Part shown: in pieces, positions 34,487 through 44,041 of the stretch
How positions within the stretch are numbered: position 1 is the stretch's first letter
Layout: the number at the start of each line of letters is the position of its first letter
Source of the DNA: Abyssisolibacter fermentans
GTDB lineage: Bacteria > Bacillota > Clostridia > Tissierellales > MCWD3
Length of the DNA: 64,000 nucleotides
Direction: 5' to 3'
Assembly: GCF_001559865.1 (NCBI RefSeq)
Contig: NZ_LOHE01000074.1
Span: forward strand, 62,001-126,000
Program-made: the position numbers and the translations under genes
The notes under the pieces: model-generated
Told to the model about the DNA's origin: nothing
Seen by the model: only the letters and a program-made list of their open reading frames with translations
Databases searched by the model: none

Positions 34487-34597
34487 GAAGCCACATGACA
34501 TTTTTTGACCACGACATTGATGCCTATATTTTTTCATCTTTATATAATCAGAAAAATACAGGCATCTCCGAGTAAAAAAAATGTCTTGTATGGCTTC
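34487..34597 (-). repeat. Hairpin element HL-II, copy 3 (duplicate)
   Basis: Near-identical duplicate of the element at 34094, completing the second unit of the tandem duplication. Confidence 0.75.
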
Positions 34598-34696
34598 AAC
34601 ACAAAAACATTGAGCTACACTTCCCTCAAAGGCTTTCCTAGCTATTTTAACAATTTTTTTGAACCCTTATTAAAAAAATAGAACTTTCTCATTATA

Positions 34697-34731
34697 AAAA
34701 AAAAGATTGACTACTCAAGTCAATCCTTTTT
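34697..34731 (-). terminator. Terminator of kbl
   Basis: On the minus strand GGATTGACT-TGAG-TAGTCAATC is followed by a run of T residues, 11 nt after the kbl stop. Confidence 0.85.
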
Positions 34732-34741
34732 AAATCTATTC

Positions 34742-35929
34742 TTATAATATATTCATTTCTTTTCCAACTTCTTCAAATGTTGCTACTGCTCTATCTAGTT
34801 GTTCTTTTGTATGTCCTGCTGTTACCATACATCTAACTCTACCTGTACCTTTTGGAACAGTTGGAAATACTATAGCTGATACAAATACTCCTTTTTCTAA
34901 TAATTTTTTACTGAACTCCATAGCTTTTGCTTCGTCACCTATTATAACCGGTGTTATTGGAGTTTCGCTATGACCTGTATTAAATCCTAGTTTGCCTAAT
35001 TTCTCTTTAAAGTATTTAGCATTATCCCATAGTCTATCTGTAAATTCTGTAGTTTCCATAAGCATTTTAACAGCTTCTATTATTGCTCCAACTGCTGCTG
35101 GTGGTAATGATGTACTAAATAGAATTGGTCTACCTCTATGATTTAACCATTCTTGACCAACTTTGCTACATGCAACATAACCTCCTATTGCACCTATTGC
35201 TTTTGATAATGTTCCAATACTGAAATCAACTCTTCCATGTAATCCAAAGTGGTCTACTGTACCTCTTCCAGATTCACCTAATACTCCTGAACCATGTGCA
35301 TCATCTACATATGTAAGAGCATCATATTTTTCAGCTAATTCTACTATTTCAGGTAATTTAGCTATATCTCCGTCCATACTGAAAACTCCGTCAGTTATGA
35401 TAAGCACATTTCTATATTTGTCTCTATTTTCTTTTAAAACTCTCTCTAAGTCTTCCATGTTAGAGTGCTTGAATATCGTTCTGTCTGCTTTACTTAATCT
35501 AGTTCCATCAATTATACTAGCATGATTTAATTCATCTGATATTATTAAATCGCCTTTTTTTGTTATAGCCTGAATAGTACCTGCATTACAATTAAATCCT
35601 GATTGAAATACCATTACTGCTTCTTCTCTTTTAAACTCAGCTAAAATTTCTTCCATTTTTTCATGTATGTCCATATTACCAACAATAGTTCTAACCGCTC
35701 CAGACCCAACACCATATTTTTCTACAGCTTCTATGGCTGCTTTTTTTAATCTTGGGTGATTTGCAAATCCTAAGTAATTATTAGAAGAAAGATTTATAAC
35801 CTTCTTACCATTAAGAATAATTTCCGCTTCATTTGCTCCTTCTAACACTGGAAGCTTTCTGTATACCCCTTGATCCTTTAACCCCTGTATTTCATCCTTT
35901 AAAAAGTTTAATTCATGTACGTTTGACAT
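34742..35929 (-). CDS. kbl: Glycine C-acetyltransferase (2-amino-3-ketobutyrate CoA ligase)
   Basis: A 395-residue PLP enzyme of the alpha-oxoamine synthase family. It interconverts 2-amino-3-ketobutyrate + CoA with glycine + acetyl-CoA in threonine degradation. Recognisable parts are [20 protein letters not shown], the substrate-site [11 protein letters not shown], the PLP-binding [16 protein letters not shown], and the Schiff-base Lys in [14 protein letters not shown]. Length is standard. No threonine dehydrogenase gene is adjacent; the gene stands alone with its own terminator. Confidence 0.9.
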   Translation of the reverse strand: MSNVHELNFLKDEIQGLKDQGVYRKLPVLEGANEAEIILNGKKVINLSSNNYLGFANHPRLKKAAIEAVEKYGVGSGAVRTIVGNMDIHEKMEEILAEFKREEAVMVFQSGFNCNAGTIQAITKKGDLIISDELNHASIIDGTRLSKADRTIFKHSNMEDLERVLKENRDKYRNVLIITDGVFSMDGDIAKLPEIVELAEKYDALTYVDDAHGSGVLGESGRGTVDHFGLHGRVDFSIGTLSKAIGAIGGYVACSKVGQEWLNHRGRPILFSTSLPPAAVGAIIEAVKMLMETTEFTDRLWDNAKYFKEKLGKLGFNTGHSETPITPVIIGDEAKAMEFSKKLLEKGVFVSAIVFPTVPKGTGRVRCMVTAGHTKEQLDRAVATFEEVGKEMNIL

Positions 35930-36093
35930 AAAAAAATCCTCCCTATACTAATTTAGCCTAAATTTAAGCTCAAAAAATTAATTGTAATATATCGTGTAAA
36001 CGTTTGCCTATTTATATAATATATCTAAAATATATATTTAGTAAAGCAAAAAAGTAATTTTTAATAATTTTTAATATTTTTAACAATTATTTT

Positions 36094-37200
36094 TTATTTT
36101 TGAGAAATTAGTTTATGTATTTCTTTGTAAACATTTTCGTCTTTTTCATTGTTTACATGTTCTAGTATTAATTTTTCACCTTCATTTTTATCAATTCTTA
36201 ATGCTGACCATGCTGAATATTCTCTAATCATTGGACTAGGGTCTTTTATTGTTTTCTTTAACAACTCTAACCCTTCTTTATTTTTTAAATTTCCTAATGC
36301 TATAATTGCATTTCTTCTCAATATATTTCTTCCTCTCCAACCTCCAGACATTTCACTATATTTCTGCTCAAATTCTTTTTTACTCATAAAAAGCAATTCT
36401 TTTATATCTATGAAATTAGATGTTTTTATTGGTATAAATTCTGTATGTTTACTTAGTTTTGCTTGATGATTAATCGGACATGCTAATTGACATATATCAC
36501 ACCCGTATATGCTCGTTCCCATTTTTTCACGCAATTTATATGGTATTTTATTTTTTGTCTGTGTTAAATATGAAATACATTTATTAGCGTCAAATTCATA
36601 ATTTCCTTTCAAAGCTCCTGTTGGACAAGCTTTTATACATAAATTACAGCTGCCGCACTTACTATTAGTATTAGTATCTAAAATATCTAAATCTAAATCT
36701 GTTATTAGATATCCAATGAATATAAATGACCCATATGTATCATTTATAATTGAGCAATTTTTCCCAAACCAACCTATATTTGATATAGCTGCTACTTCTC
36801 TATCTATTAGTGGTGATGTATCTACACATATTTTATAATTAAAAGTTTTAACTTTTTTTATCTCATTTGCTAACTCATTTAATTTATTCTTTAAAACCTT
36901 ATGATAATCCATTCCCCATGTAGTTCTTGATAATTTACCTGGTAAATTAGGTTTACTATTAATTTCATAATTATTATTATACGCAAGTCCTATAGTTATG
37001 AATGATTTTGCATTTTCCAAGTATAATCTTGGATTACATCTAATTTTTATATTTGCTTCCTCAAATTCACAAGAATAGTTTTTGTCCCTTCTTTGAATTA
37101 GAGCTTCATTAGCTCTTTCAAAAGGTTCTGTATTAGCAAAACCAACAATATCAATACTTAATTCGTTTGATTTTTTTATAATATATTCTTTTAAATTCAT
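36094..37200 (-). CDS. queG: Epoxyqueuosine reductase
   Basis: The start at 37200 (MNLKEYIIKKSNELSID) fits the AAAGGA site better than a codon three residues upstream. About 368 residues. It performs the last step of queuosine synthesis in tRNA with cobalamin and two [4Fe-4S] clusters. Cys motifs CGSCNLCIKACPTGAL and CDICQLACPIN are intact, and LIDREVAAISNIGWFGKN precedes them. The C-terminal HEAT-like part (RNAIIALGNLKNKEGLELLK) is also typical. It is directly downstream of nfo. Confidence 0.9.
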   Translation of the reverse strand: MNLKEYIIKKSNELSIDIVGFANTEPFERANEALIQRRDKNYSCEFEEANIKIRCNPRLYLENAKSFITIGLAYNNNYEINSKPNLPGKLSRTTWGMDYHKVLKNKLNELANEIKKVKTFNYKICVDTSPLIDREVAAISNIGWFGKNCSIINDTYGSFIFIGYLITDLDLDILDTNTNSKCGSCNLCIKACPTGALKGNYEFDANKCISYLTQTKNKIPYKLREKMGTSIYGCDICQLACPINHQAKLSKHTEFIPIKTSNFIDIKELLFMSKKEFEQKYSEMSGGWRGRNILRRNAIIALGNLKNKEGLELLKKTIKDPSPMIREYSAWSALRIDKNEGEKLILEHVNNEKDENVYKEIHKLISQK

Positions 37201-37214
37201 TAATATCAAATCCT

Positions 37215-38045
37215 TTATTTATATGCAGTTCTTAGCATTTCAATTTCTTCTTTATGACCTTTCACATCGTTGGGTGTTTCTAAATTAAATGGCAATTCTC
37301 TAAGATATGGGTGATTGATAATATTTACTATCGCCTCCATCCCAATAGTTCCTTTTCCAATAAGCTCATGTCTATCTTTATTCGAAGCGAATTCAGTTTT
37401 GCTGTCATTTAAATGAACTGCCTTAACTCTATCAAAGCCAATTATCTTATCTATGCTATCTATAACACCATTTAAATCATTTACTATATCAAAACCAGAA
37501 GAATATAAATGACATGTGTCTATACATATACCTAAATTTTCATTGTATTTCACACCATCAATTATTTTCTTTAACTCTTCCATATTTCTGCCGATTTCAG
37601 TTCCTTTTCCTGCCATACCTTCTAATAGTATTGTTATTTCATTATCCTCTGTTAAAGTTTCATTTAAAGCCTCTACTATGTATTCAATGCCTTTATCTGA
37701 ACCTTGTTTTAAATGGCTTCCAGGATGGAATATATAATATGATTTTGGGAACAATTTTAATCTGTTTAAATCATCTTTTAAAACACTCTTTGCAAAATCT
37801 CTTATATCCTCTTTATCTGAGCTCAAATTCATTGTATATGGTGCATGTGCAAATAATACTCCAAAATCATGTTCTTTCACAAGCTCTGAAAATTTATTTA
37901 TATCATCCATATCAAGAGCTTTTGCTTTTCCTCCTCTGGGGTTTCTTGTGAAAAATTGAAATGTATTTGCATTAATATCTACTGCTTGTAATCCTGCTTT
38001 ATAATATCCTTTTGATATAGATAAGTGACAACCTATTTTAAACAT
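37215..38045 (-). CDS. nfo: Endonuclease IV (AP endonuclease)
   Basis: A 276-residue zinc TIM-barrel nuclease that cuts at abasic sites in base-excision repair. Metal-ligand motifs are in order: HAPYTMNLS, FHPGSHLK, LLEGMAGKG, CIDTCHLYSSGFDI, AVHLNDSKTEFASNKDRHE and a final LETP. The gene is divergent from rodA and 15 nt ahead of queG, probably one transcript. Confidence 0.93.
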   Translation of the reverse strand: MFKIGCHLSISKGYYKAGLQAVDINANTFQFFTRNPRGGKAKALDMDDINKFSELVKEHDFGVLFAHAPYTMNLSSDKEDIRDFAKSVLKDDLNRLKLFPKSYYIFHPGSHLKQGSDKGIEYIVEALNETLTEDNEITILLEGMAGKGTEIGRNMEELKKIIDGVKYNENLGICIDTCHLYSSGFDIVNDLNGVIDSIDKIIGFDRVKAVHLNDSKTEFASNKDRHELIGKGTIGMEAIVNIINHPYLRELPFNLETPNDVKGHKEEIEMLRTAYK

Positions 38046-38230
38046 AATCTCTTCCTTTCTATATACAACATAACATAATTTCTATTCTAATTATTGTTAT
38101 TATTATACCACATACTGTAACATAACTTACTTACACTATTTAAAATAGTATGAATAATCAGAGTTAAAAATATTTGTTAAATTTAGGTGGAAATTTTTAT
38201 ACTAATTAAAGCTTTTGTTATTTAAATATG

Positions 38231-38290
38231 TTATAATGTAGAATAGTATATTAGTACTATTTTACATTATAAAATTGAAAGGATATATTA
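38231..38290 (+). promoter_or_regulatory. Promoter region of rodA
   Basis: An extended -10 (TGTTATAAT) near 38228-38236 precedes the gene by about 50 nt; the -35 is weak. The ribosome site GAAAGGA sets the start at 38290 rather than the in-frame codon at 38275. Confidence 0.5.
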
Positions 38291-39405
38291 TGTTTGGATT
38301 TGAAAAAAAGTTATGGAAAAATTTTGATATTATATTATTTTTGGATGTTCTTTTATTAAATGCATGTGGTTTCGTTGTTATTTATCTTGCCACATTAGAA
38401 TCTAGTGCTGGTTATATGCGATATCTTAAACCTCAAGGTATAGCTTTTATTCTTGGTATTGTAGCTATTCTTGTTTTATGTACTATAAACTATGATCTAC
38501 TTAGAAAACTATATTTACCTATTTATATTTTTTGCAATCTCTTGTTATTAGCAGTTTTAATTATTGGAAAAGGCGACACTACTTGGGGGGCAAGAAGTTG
38601 GTTGATTATTGGTCCTATAAGATTTCAACCTTCTGAGATTGCAAAAATAGGAATTATAATTTCACTAGCTCAATATATAGATAAAAATAGTGAACATATA
38701 AATGAACTTCGTGTACTATTAAAAGTTCTAATCTTTGCTTTTGTTCCAGTTGCATTAGTTTTAAAACAACCTGACTTAGGAACTGCTACTGTTTTCATTT
38801 TCTACACTGTTATTATGTTATTTATAGCAGGTGTAAAAATAAAGTATTATTTATATTCCATTGGTTTAGGATTAATCAGTATACCTTTTGTTTGGATGAA
38901 TTTGGGGAAATATCAAAAAAATAGAATACTTGTATTTTTAAACCCCGCTATAGATACATCTGGAGCAGGATACCAAGTATATCATTCTAAAATCGCTATT
39001 GGCTCAGGAGAGTTATTTGGCAGGCTGATATCTAATGAAGCTAGATTTATTAAAAGTGGATATTTACCTGAAAAGCATACTGATTTTATATTCTCAGTTA
39101 TTGGAGAATCCTTTGGTTTTATCGGAGGATGCATAATACTACTTTTATTCTTTATACTTATATACAGGTTAATAAAAAATGCTAGGGAAGCAAAGGATTT
39201 ATTCGCTTCGCTTACTATAATAGGTATAACTTCACTTATAACATTTCATATATTAGAAAATATAGGAATGACTATGGGGCTAACCCCAGTAACGGGTATT
39301 CCACTTCCTTTTATCAGCTATGGAGGTACATTCCTATTGTCTAATATGATTAGTATAGGTATAGTTTTATCAATTTCTATGAGGAAAAATAAGATTAATT
39401 TTTAG
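38290..39405 (+). CDS. rodA: SEDS glycosyltransferase RodA-like
   Basis: 371 residues from the ATG at 38290. Ten or so membrane segments. SEDS-family motifs: RSWLIIGPIRFQPSEIAKIG, LKQPDLGTATVFIFYT, YLPEKHTDFIFSVIGESFGF, and TPVTGIPLPFISYGGTFLLS. SEDS proteins polymerise lipid II with a class B PBP. The sequence is closer to RodA/MrdB than to FtsW in length and loop spacing, but no mre genes are near, so a SpoVE/FtsW-like role is not excluded. A terminator follows. Confidence 0.85.
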   Translation: MFGFEKKLWKNFDIILFLDVLLLNACGFVVIYLATLESSAGYMRYLKPQGIAFILGIVAILVLCTINYDLLRKLYLPIYIFCNLLLLAVLIIGKGDTTWGARSWLIIGPIRFQPSEIAKIGIIISLAQYIDKNSEHINELRVLLKVLIFAFVPVALVLKQPDLGTATVFIFYTVIMLFIAGVKIKYYLYSIGLGLISIPFVWMNLGKYQKNRILVFLNPAIDTSGAGYQVYHSKIAIGSGELFGRLISNEARFIKSGYLPEKHTDFIFSVIGESFGFIGGCIILLLFFILIYRLIKNAREAKDLFASLTIIGITSLITFHILENIGMTMGLTPVTGIPLPFISYGGTFLLSNMISIGIVLSISMRKNKINF

Positions 39406-39448
39406 AGTAGTCATGTAGTTATAAACAAAACGGCTAACGCCGCGTTAA

Positions 39449-39480
39449 AAGTCAGTCGCTCTTGACTGACTTTTATTTTT
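39449..39480 (+). terminator. Terminator of rodA
   Basis: AAAGTCAGTC-GCTCTT-GACTGACTTT followed by TATTTTTATATTTTTT. Confidence 0.85.
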
Positions 39481-39869
39481 ATATTTTTTCCTAAGCTACC
39501 AGATGGTTATTATTATACTTTATCTTATTACTTTCCTCTTTTGAATACTTTTAACTTTTTATTTCACTTGTTCTATTGTATTATTTTTTAGATTTAGTGT
39601 AACTATTATAGAATACAGTAGCTCCTTCTGCTATTTCTTTTAAACTATGATAATTCAACTGCTCTTTCTAAAGCTAAAACAGTACCGCTATTAATTATAT
39701 TAAAGGGTGCTTTTACCCTTAACTGTATACCTTTGTTTGGGTCGTAATCTGAATCACAAGGAACGGCAGACTGCATAAAAACAAACAAAATAAATACTAA
39801 TAAAATATGATGAAACCATTAGAAAATAGCCAATATATGATATAATTGAAATAAAAAAGGACGAAAAAC
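39481..39869. other. Gene-free spacer before an IS remnant
   Basis: AT-rich, no gene. It includes a small GGGTGCTTTTACCC stem near 39704. Probably the left flank of a deleted IS1182-type element. Confidence 0.35.
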
Positions 39870-40253
39870 ATGCAAAGATATATAAAAGGAAAAAATAGAA
39901 ACTAAATAAATATGATACCATCATCATTTGAAGATATGATAGCTGAAGATAATAGATGCATTGTAGAAGGTCTTAATACAGAAAAATTAGGGTTAAAATA
40001 TGCAAAACCAAAAACAACAGGTAGAAAACCATACAATCCAACGGATTTATTGAAATTATACATATATGAGTATTTTAATGGCATAAGAAATTCAAGAAAG
40101 TTAGAAAAAGAATGCAAAAAAAATATAGAAGTAATGTGGCTAATAAATGAGTTAACGCCAGATGACAAGACAATCTTCAACTTTAGAAAAGATAACAAGA
40201 AAGCATTAAATGAAGTAATTTCTTTTTTAAGTTTGGGTTATGTTATAAAATAA
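39870..40253 (+). pseudogene. IS1182-family transposase, 5' fragment with nonsense codon
   Basis: Reading from ATG 39870 gives MQRYIKGKNRN, then an in-frame TAA at 39903 where the family has Gln, then continues as IPSSFEDMIAEDNRC, KTTGRKPYNPTDLLKLYIYE and IFNFRKDNKKALNEV. These are classical N-terminal blocks (DUF772) of IS1182 transposases. The frame ends after about 125 codons where a full enzyme has over 400. It is inactive through both a nonsense change and a large deletion. Confidence 0.8.
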
Positions 40254-40390
40254 ATTTAATTTAATGAGGTAAATAAATGAACTTATTAGAAAAATATTAG
40301 TTGAATTACATGGTGAAATTTTAAAGCAATGTGTTTTTAAGAAGATATTGAAAGAAATGTAAAAATTCCAATAATATTGCTATTTGAAAT

Positions 40391-40440
40391 AAAAAAGGTG
40401 AGAAGCCTTTAAATTCAGACCTTATCACCTTTTTTTTTAC
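40391..40440. terminator. Bidirectional terminator
   Basis: AAAAAAGGTGA and TCACCTTTTTTTTT (about 40390-40438) pair around a loop that itself can form AAGCCTT/AGACCTT contacts. On the minus strand it ends the SnoaL-like gene. Confidence 0.75.
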
Positions 40441-40475
40441 TAAATAAGTTTAATCAGAATAAATATGATTTGTTT

Positions 40476-40883
40476 CTATGCCAATGGAGCATCAGAGAGT
40501 GCAAAGCCTTCTTTAACTCTAACACCAATTGGTTCAGGATTTTCCTTAAAGTTTACAAACTCCATTGTGTTTTGTGTTATTTTTTTGCCAGTTTTTTTGT
40601 TTGTAATATAAACAACATATCGAATAGCACACCAACCATCTTCAATAAGCATATTTTTAAATTCACCTAGTTCTATATCAAATGCGGCAAAGAATTCACC
40701 CATCATGTCTTTATATTCTTGAAGTGTTAATCTTTTAAGCGCTCCGTTATATTGTAGATTGTAATGTGCATCAGGTTCATAAAGCGTATCACACCATTCC
40801 AGCCATGCCTCATAGCCCATGTTCCAGTTTTTAAATCCAGATGTTAGTCGGTTTTTAATTGCTTCGTCAAATTTTGTATTCAT
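40476..40883 (-). CDS. SnoaL-like / NTF2-fold protein
   Basis: A 135-residue protein with the SnoaL/ester-cyclase pattern: an N-terminal helix with WLEWCDTLYEPDAHYNLQY, a strand-helix block LTLQEYKDMMGEFFAAFDIE, and a terminal sheet (YVVYITNKKTGKKITQNTME). Possible enzyme or ligand-binding protein of unknown substrate. It stands alone between an IS remnant and a two-component system. Base composition looks slightly less AT-rich than its surroundings, which may hint at transfer (impression only). Confidence 0.7.
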   Translation of the reverse strand: MNTKFDEAIKNRLTSGFKNWNMGYEAWLEWCDTLYEPDAHYNLQYNGALKRLTLQEYKDMMGEFFAAFDIELGEFKNMLIEDGWCAIRYVVYITNKKTGKKITQNTMEFVNFKENPEPIGVRVKEGFALSDAPLA

Positions 40884-41025
40884 AAATATCCCCTCTCAAA
40901 TTTCATATTTGTATTTCCAATGTTCTTTATTGGATAACCTAATGATAACGTATCAAAGTAAACACATTATCAATTCAATATCAATTTTAAATCAACTTTG
41001 TAAAGAATGCTTATTTCACTTTCAA

Positions 41026-41062
41026 AAAAATCTCCATCGCTAATAAGTGATGGAGATTTTTA
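41026..41062. terminator. Bidirectional terminator
   Basis: AAATCTCCATCGC-TAATAA-GTGATGGAGATTTTTA. On the minus strand it ends the histidine-kinase gene. Confidence 0.8.
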
Positions 41063-41080
41063 TCATTGTTTTCTATTTTC

Positions 41081-42124
41081 TTATATCTCAAAGGTATTAA
41101 GAAATACATTAAAAGTACAACCTTTTCCTAGTTCACTTTTTACAGATATTTGATTTCCGGTTATATCTAATATCTTTTTTACTTGGGCAAGTCCAAGACC
41201 ATTACCATCACTTTTATGTGAAGTATCGGCTTGATAGAATTTTTCGAAAATGTGTTGCATATCCGATGAAGCTATTCCGATACCATTATCATGAATAGAA
41301 AAGATTATTTTATTTTCGACAGACGTTAAACTAATTTCAATAGTACCACTGTGTAAACTGTATTTGACAGCATTACTAATTAAGTTTGACCACACATGAT
41401 ATAGAAGCATTTCAGGTCCACTAAAAGTAATTTCTTTAAGATTTAATTCAAAATCAAGTGCTTTGACGTTCCATACATTTTCTTGTTGTAATAAAATTTG
41501 AAGAATTTGCTCATCTAGTCGATACGTTGTGATTTCTGGTTGCAAAGTTTGATTATCTAATTTGTTTAACATTAAAATATTTCCGATAAGCGAGGAGAGT
41601 CGTTTGGTATTGTACAATATTCTATTCGTGTTTTCTACTATCTCTTCCGGGGACATATCTGGATTTTGCAAAAGTGTTGCATAGCCTTCAATGGCAGTTA
41701 ACGGAGTTTTAAATTCATGAGAAACATTTGATACAAAATCAGAACGTAATGTTTCAATTGAAGATAAATCTTCGGTCATAGTCTTAAAATTTAAAAAGAC
41801 CTGTTGCATTTCAGATATTTTTCCGGAATAATCTAAGTTAACGTTAAATTCTCCTTTTGCTAACTTTGCAGATGCCCGATTCAACTTTTCTAATGGCTTT
41901 ACTAATTGCCTTACAAGAAGATAGGGGCATAATAATTCAACATTTACAATTAGTATGAACAAAATACCAATATTAGCTTGTACGGCTCCGGTTGTACAGC
42001 TAAAAGATGTAATAACAAATATACTTCCACCCAACAGAAGCGTTGTTCCTAAAATAGAATTGACAAGAATTTTTAAACAGTAAGCAAATGCTGTTAAAGT
42101 TAATTTTTTGTTGTTTTTATTCAT
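41081..42124 (-). CDS. Sensor histidine kinase
   Basis: A 347-residue kinase. Two N-terminal membrane helices are separated by only a few residues, so there is no real external sensor domain. A HAMP linker follows (VRQLVKPLEKLNRASAKL). Then come the H-box SNVSHEFKTPLTAIEGYA, N-box NLISNAVKYS, G1 DNGIGI and G2 GNGLGLAQV. It likely senses membrane state or a partner protein, as in BceS/LiaS-like intramembrane kinases; no transporter is adjacent. The start overlaps the regulator stop by eight bases. Confidence 0.88.
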   Translation of the reverse strand: MNKNNKKLTLTAFAYCLKILVNSILGTTLLLGGSIFVITSFSCTTGAVQANIGILFILIVNVELLCPYLLVRQLVKPLEKLNRASAKLAKGEFNVNLDYSGKISEMQQVFLNFKTMTEDLSSIETLRSDFVSNVSHEFKTPLTAIEGYATLLQNPDMSPEEIVENTNRILYNTKRLSSLIGNILMLNKLDNQTLQPEITTYRLDEQILQILLQQENVWNVKALDFELNLKEITFSGPEMLLYHVWSNLISNAVKYSLHSGTIEISLTSVENKIIFSIHDNGIGIASSDMQHIFEKFYQADTSHKSDGNGLGLAQVKKILDITGNQISVKSELGKGCTFNVFLNTFEI

Positions 42125-42794
42125 GTTTTTTCACCACTTTATATCCCATACCACGAATAGTAATAATTTCAAAGTCTGGATTGTCATTAAATCGATTACG
42201 TAACCTGTTTATATGTACATCTACTGTGTGAGGATCAGTCTCTGTACTGTATCCCCATACTTCATCCATTAATTGCAATCTTGTAAAGGCTTTACCACAA
42301 TTTGAAATCAAATAAAAAAGAAGAAGAAATTCTTTTTGTGGTAGTATTTGTTCAAAGCTATTGTCAATTACTGTATATGAATCATATTCAAAAACTGTTT
42401 TCCCAATTACAAATCGATGTTCAGTAGCCATTTCAGCTCTTCTAAGGAGTGCTTGTACCCTTAGAACCATTTCATTGATATTGATAGGCTTAGTCATGTA
42501 ATCATCGGCACCTGAAAGAAATCCCTGCTGTAAATCATCGAAGGAATCTTTTGCAGTTATCATTAGAATAGGCATAGTATATCCCGCGCTTCTAAGAGAT
42601 GTTAATAGTTCGAAACCATCCATCTTAGACATCATGATATCTGTGACAATTAGATTTATAAGATTAGTTTCTAATATAGTAAGAGCCTCATACCCATCAC
42701 AAGCTTCAATAACATCATAATTATTTCTACGTAATATTTTCGTATAAAGTTGGCGAATTTCTGTATCATCCTCAACTACTAATATTTTAAACAA
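42117..42794 (-). CDS. OmpR/PhoB-family response regulator
   Basis: The reading frame extends upstream to 42872, but the only well-placed ribosome site (GGAGAG) selects the TTG at 42792-42794 (product starts as MFKILVVEDDTEIRQLY). About 225 residues. The receiver has the acidic pair EDD, phospho-acceptor Asp in IVTDIMMSKMDGFE, and conserved Lys in DYMTKPI. The C-terminus is a winged helix (TETDPHTVDVHINRLRNR). Partner of the downstream kinase; targets unknown. Confidence 0.88.
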   Translation of the reverse strand: MFKILVVEDDTEIRQLYTKILRRNNYDVIEACDGYEALTILETNLINLIVTDIMMSKMDGFELLTSLRSAGYTMPILMITAKDSFDDLQQGFLSGADDYMTKPININEMVLRVQALLRRAEMATEHRFVIGKTVFEYDSYTVIDNSFEQILPQKEFLLLFYLISNCGKAFTRLQLMDEVWGYSTETDPHTVDVHINRLRNRFNDNPDFEIITIRGMGYKVVKKHE

Positions 42795-42872
42795 ATTTAT
42801 TCTCTCCATTTCAAAAATTGTATTTACTATAGTATACACCATGAAAATCAACAATACATCAACAAAATTCAA

Positions 42873-43321
42873 GATTTATTGATGCAAAGTTTATCTATTA
42901 TTGATATTATACCCTACAATAGTTGATATAATATAAACAAAGAAGAAAATGGAACTAAACTAAAACCACTCATTATGAGAAATCAGATCATCAAGAAAAA
43001 TTTGTGCAAAAGAACAGTATAAATTTATAACAGAATCAATTCATAGATACTTTGAGAAAGGCACTATTAGGATTTGCTAATATAAGTATAAAGATTATAT
43101 TAGGGGGAGGTTTTTTGTTTATAGAAATACCCGGATTTGTAAAATGATTTCCTATTTTATCAAGAGTTATTTCAAAATTTAAAAATATTTATAATTCTAC
43201 TGTTTTCAATGAGTTATGCCATGTTTTTTGTTGTCTTGTTGAATCTCTGACGACTTTTACATCTTTGTCAAAAAGAAAGATAAATAGAAAAAATGTTTAT
43301 AATGGCATTTTTATGCAGTAA
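42873..43321. other. Gene-free region of mobile-element debris
   Basis: AT-rich, with several short interrupted frames and no intact gene. It probably represents decayed sequence 5' of the recombinase remnant at 43322. It includes the promoter of the two-component operon at its left end. Confidence 0.35.
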
Positions 43322-43537
43322 CATATTGGTGTATTACAGATTAATTACATAAATAATAATATTAAAGATTCCGCAGATTATAGGTATCTTGATATTATTG
43401 AGGTATTAAGCAATAGGGGTAGTTTATTAGCAGAATTTGATAAAGATATATTTAATGCGTTAGTTGATAAGATTGAGATTATCAGCAGAACGCATTTTAT
43501 TTTTGTGCTAAAGAGTGGGGAAAGGTTGAGAAATTAA
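43322..43537 (+). pseudogene. Large serine recombinase, C-terminal remnant
   Basis: A 71-codon frame without start. The stretch EFDKDIFNALVDKIEI followed by ISRTHFIFVLKSGERL matches the conserved C-terminal end of large serine recombinases. The catalytic N-terminal domain is absent. It marks the scar of a lost integrative element. Confidence 0.65.
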
Positions 43538-43668
43538 TGTAGCACAATGTAAATTATGTCTAGAAATTAATAATAGTTGAGGTATACTAAAAATAGAATT
43601 TTTCATTTTGAAAATTTTTTATATTAAGAAACTCAGTTCATTATATTAAAAGTAAGGGAGTAAAAAAG

Positions 43669-43716
43669 ATGGCTAAAGATTTACAAATTCAGGAGTTGAC
43701 AGACAAAATATACTAA
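43669..43716 (+). pseudogene. 15-codon gene start cut by a repeat
   Basis: ATG behind AAGGGAG encodes MAKDLQIQELTDKIY and stops where an AAAACTGTCCCC sequence begins. The good ribosome site suggests the remains of a real gene, perhaps of an insertion element, interrupted by the foldback that follows. Confidence 0.4.
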
Positions 43717-43717
43717 A

Positions 43718-43852
43718 TAATAAAACTGTCCCCAACCCCCTGAGGCTTATCACATTAGTTCTCCCTTGAACGTAAAACGGACAAAGCAGTTGCCCACGTT
43801 CAAGTACAGAAACTAATAAACACTCAAGTTATTCTTCAGCATAGCCTTATCC
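43718..43852. repeat. Foldback element beginning AATAAAACTGTCCCC
   Basis: CTTGAACGT and ACGTTCAAG, TTAGTT and AACTAA, and AGGCTTAT with ATAGCCT are nested inverted repeats over about 110 bp. The boundary word AATAAAACTGTCCCC is typical of the ends of REP-like elements linked to IS200-type (Y1) transposases. No transposase is present. The rest up to 44041 shows nothing. Confidence 0.45.
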
Positions 43853-44041
43853 TGTTATTAGTTAAGAACTAAAGAATACTATACATGACAATAATCAAGT
43901 GTGAACAGATTGTTCGATGAAATGTTAAATTCTTACACAGGGGTTTTCGACAATTTCAATCTTTGCTATTAGAGAGAGAATACACAAAATTATTTACACG
44001 CCCGAGAATATTTACTATAACCACGAATGAGATGAAATGTT

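Noticed and set aside
6416-34597. Dispersed hairpins read as a CRISPR array
   Set aside because: Copies are irregularly spaced over tens of kilobases, are long foldbacks rather than short direct repeats, and no cas gene is present.
42795-42872. N-terminal extension of the response regulator
   Set aside because: The upstream ATG codons lack a ribosome site and add a hydrophobic stretch foreign to receiver domains; the TTG at 42794 is well placed after GGAGAG.
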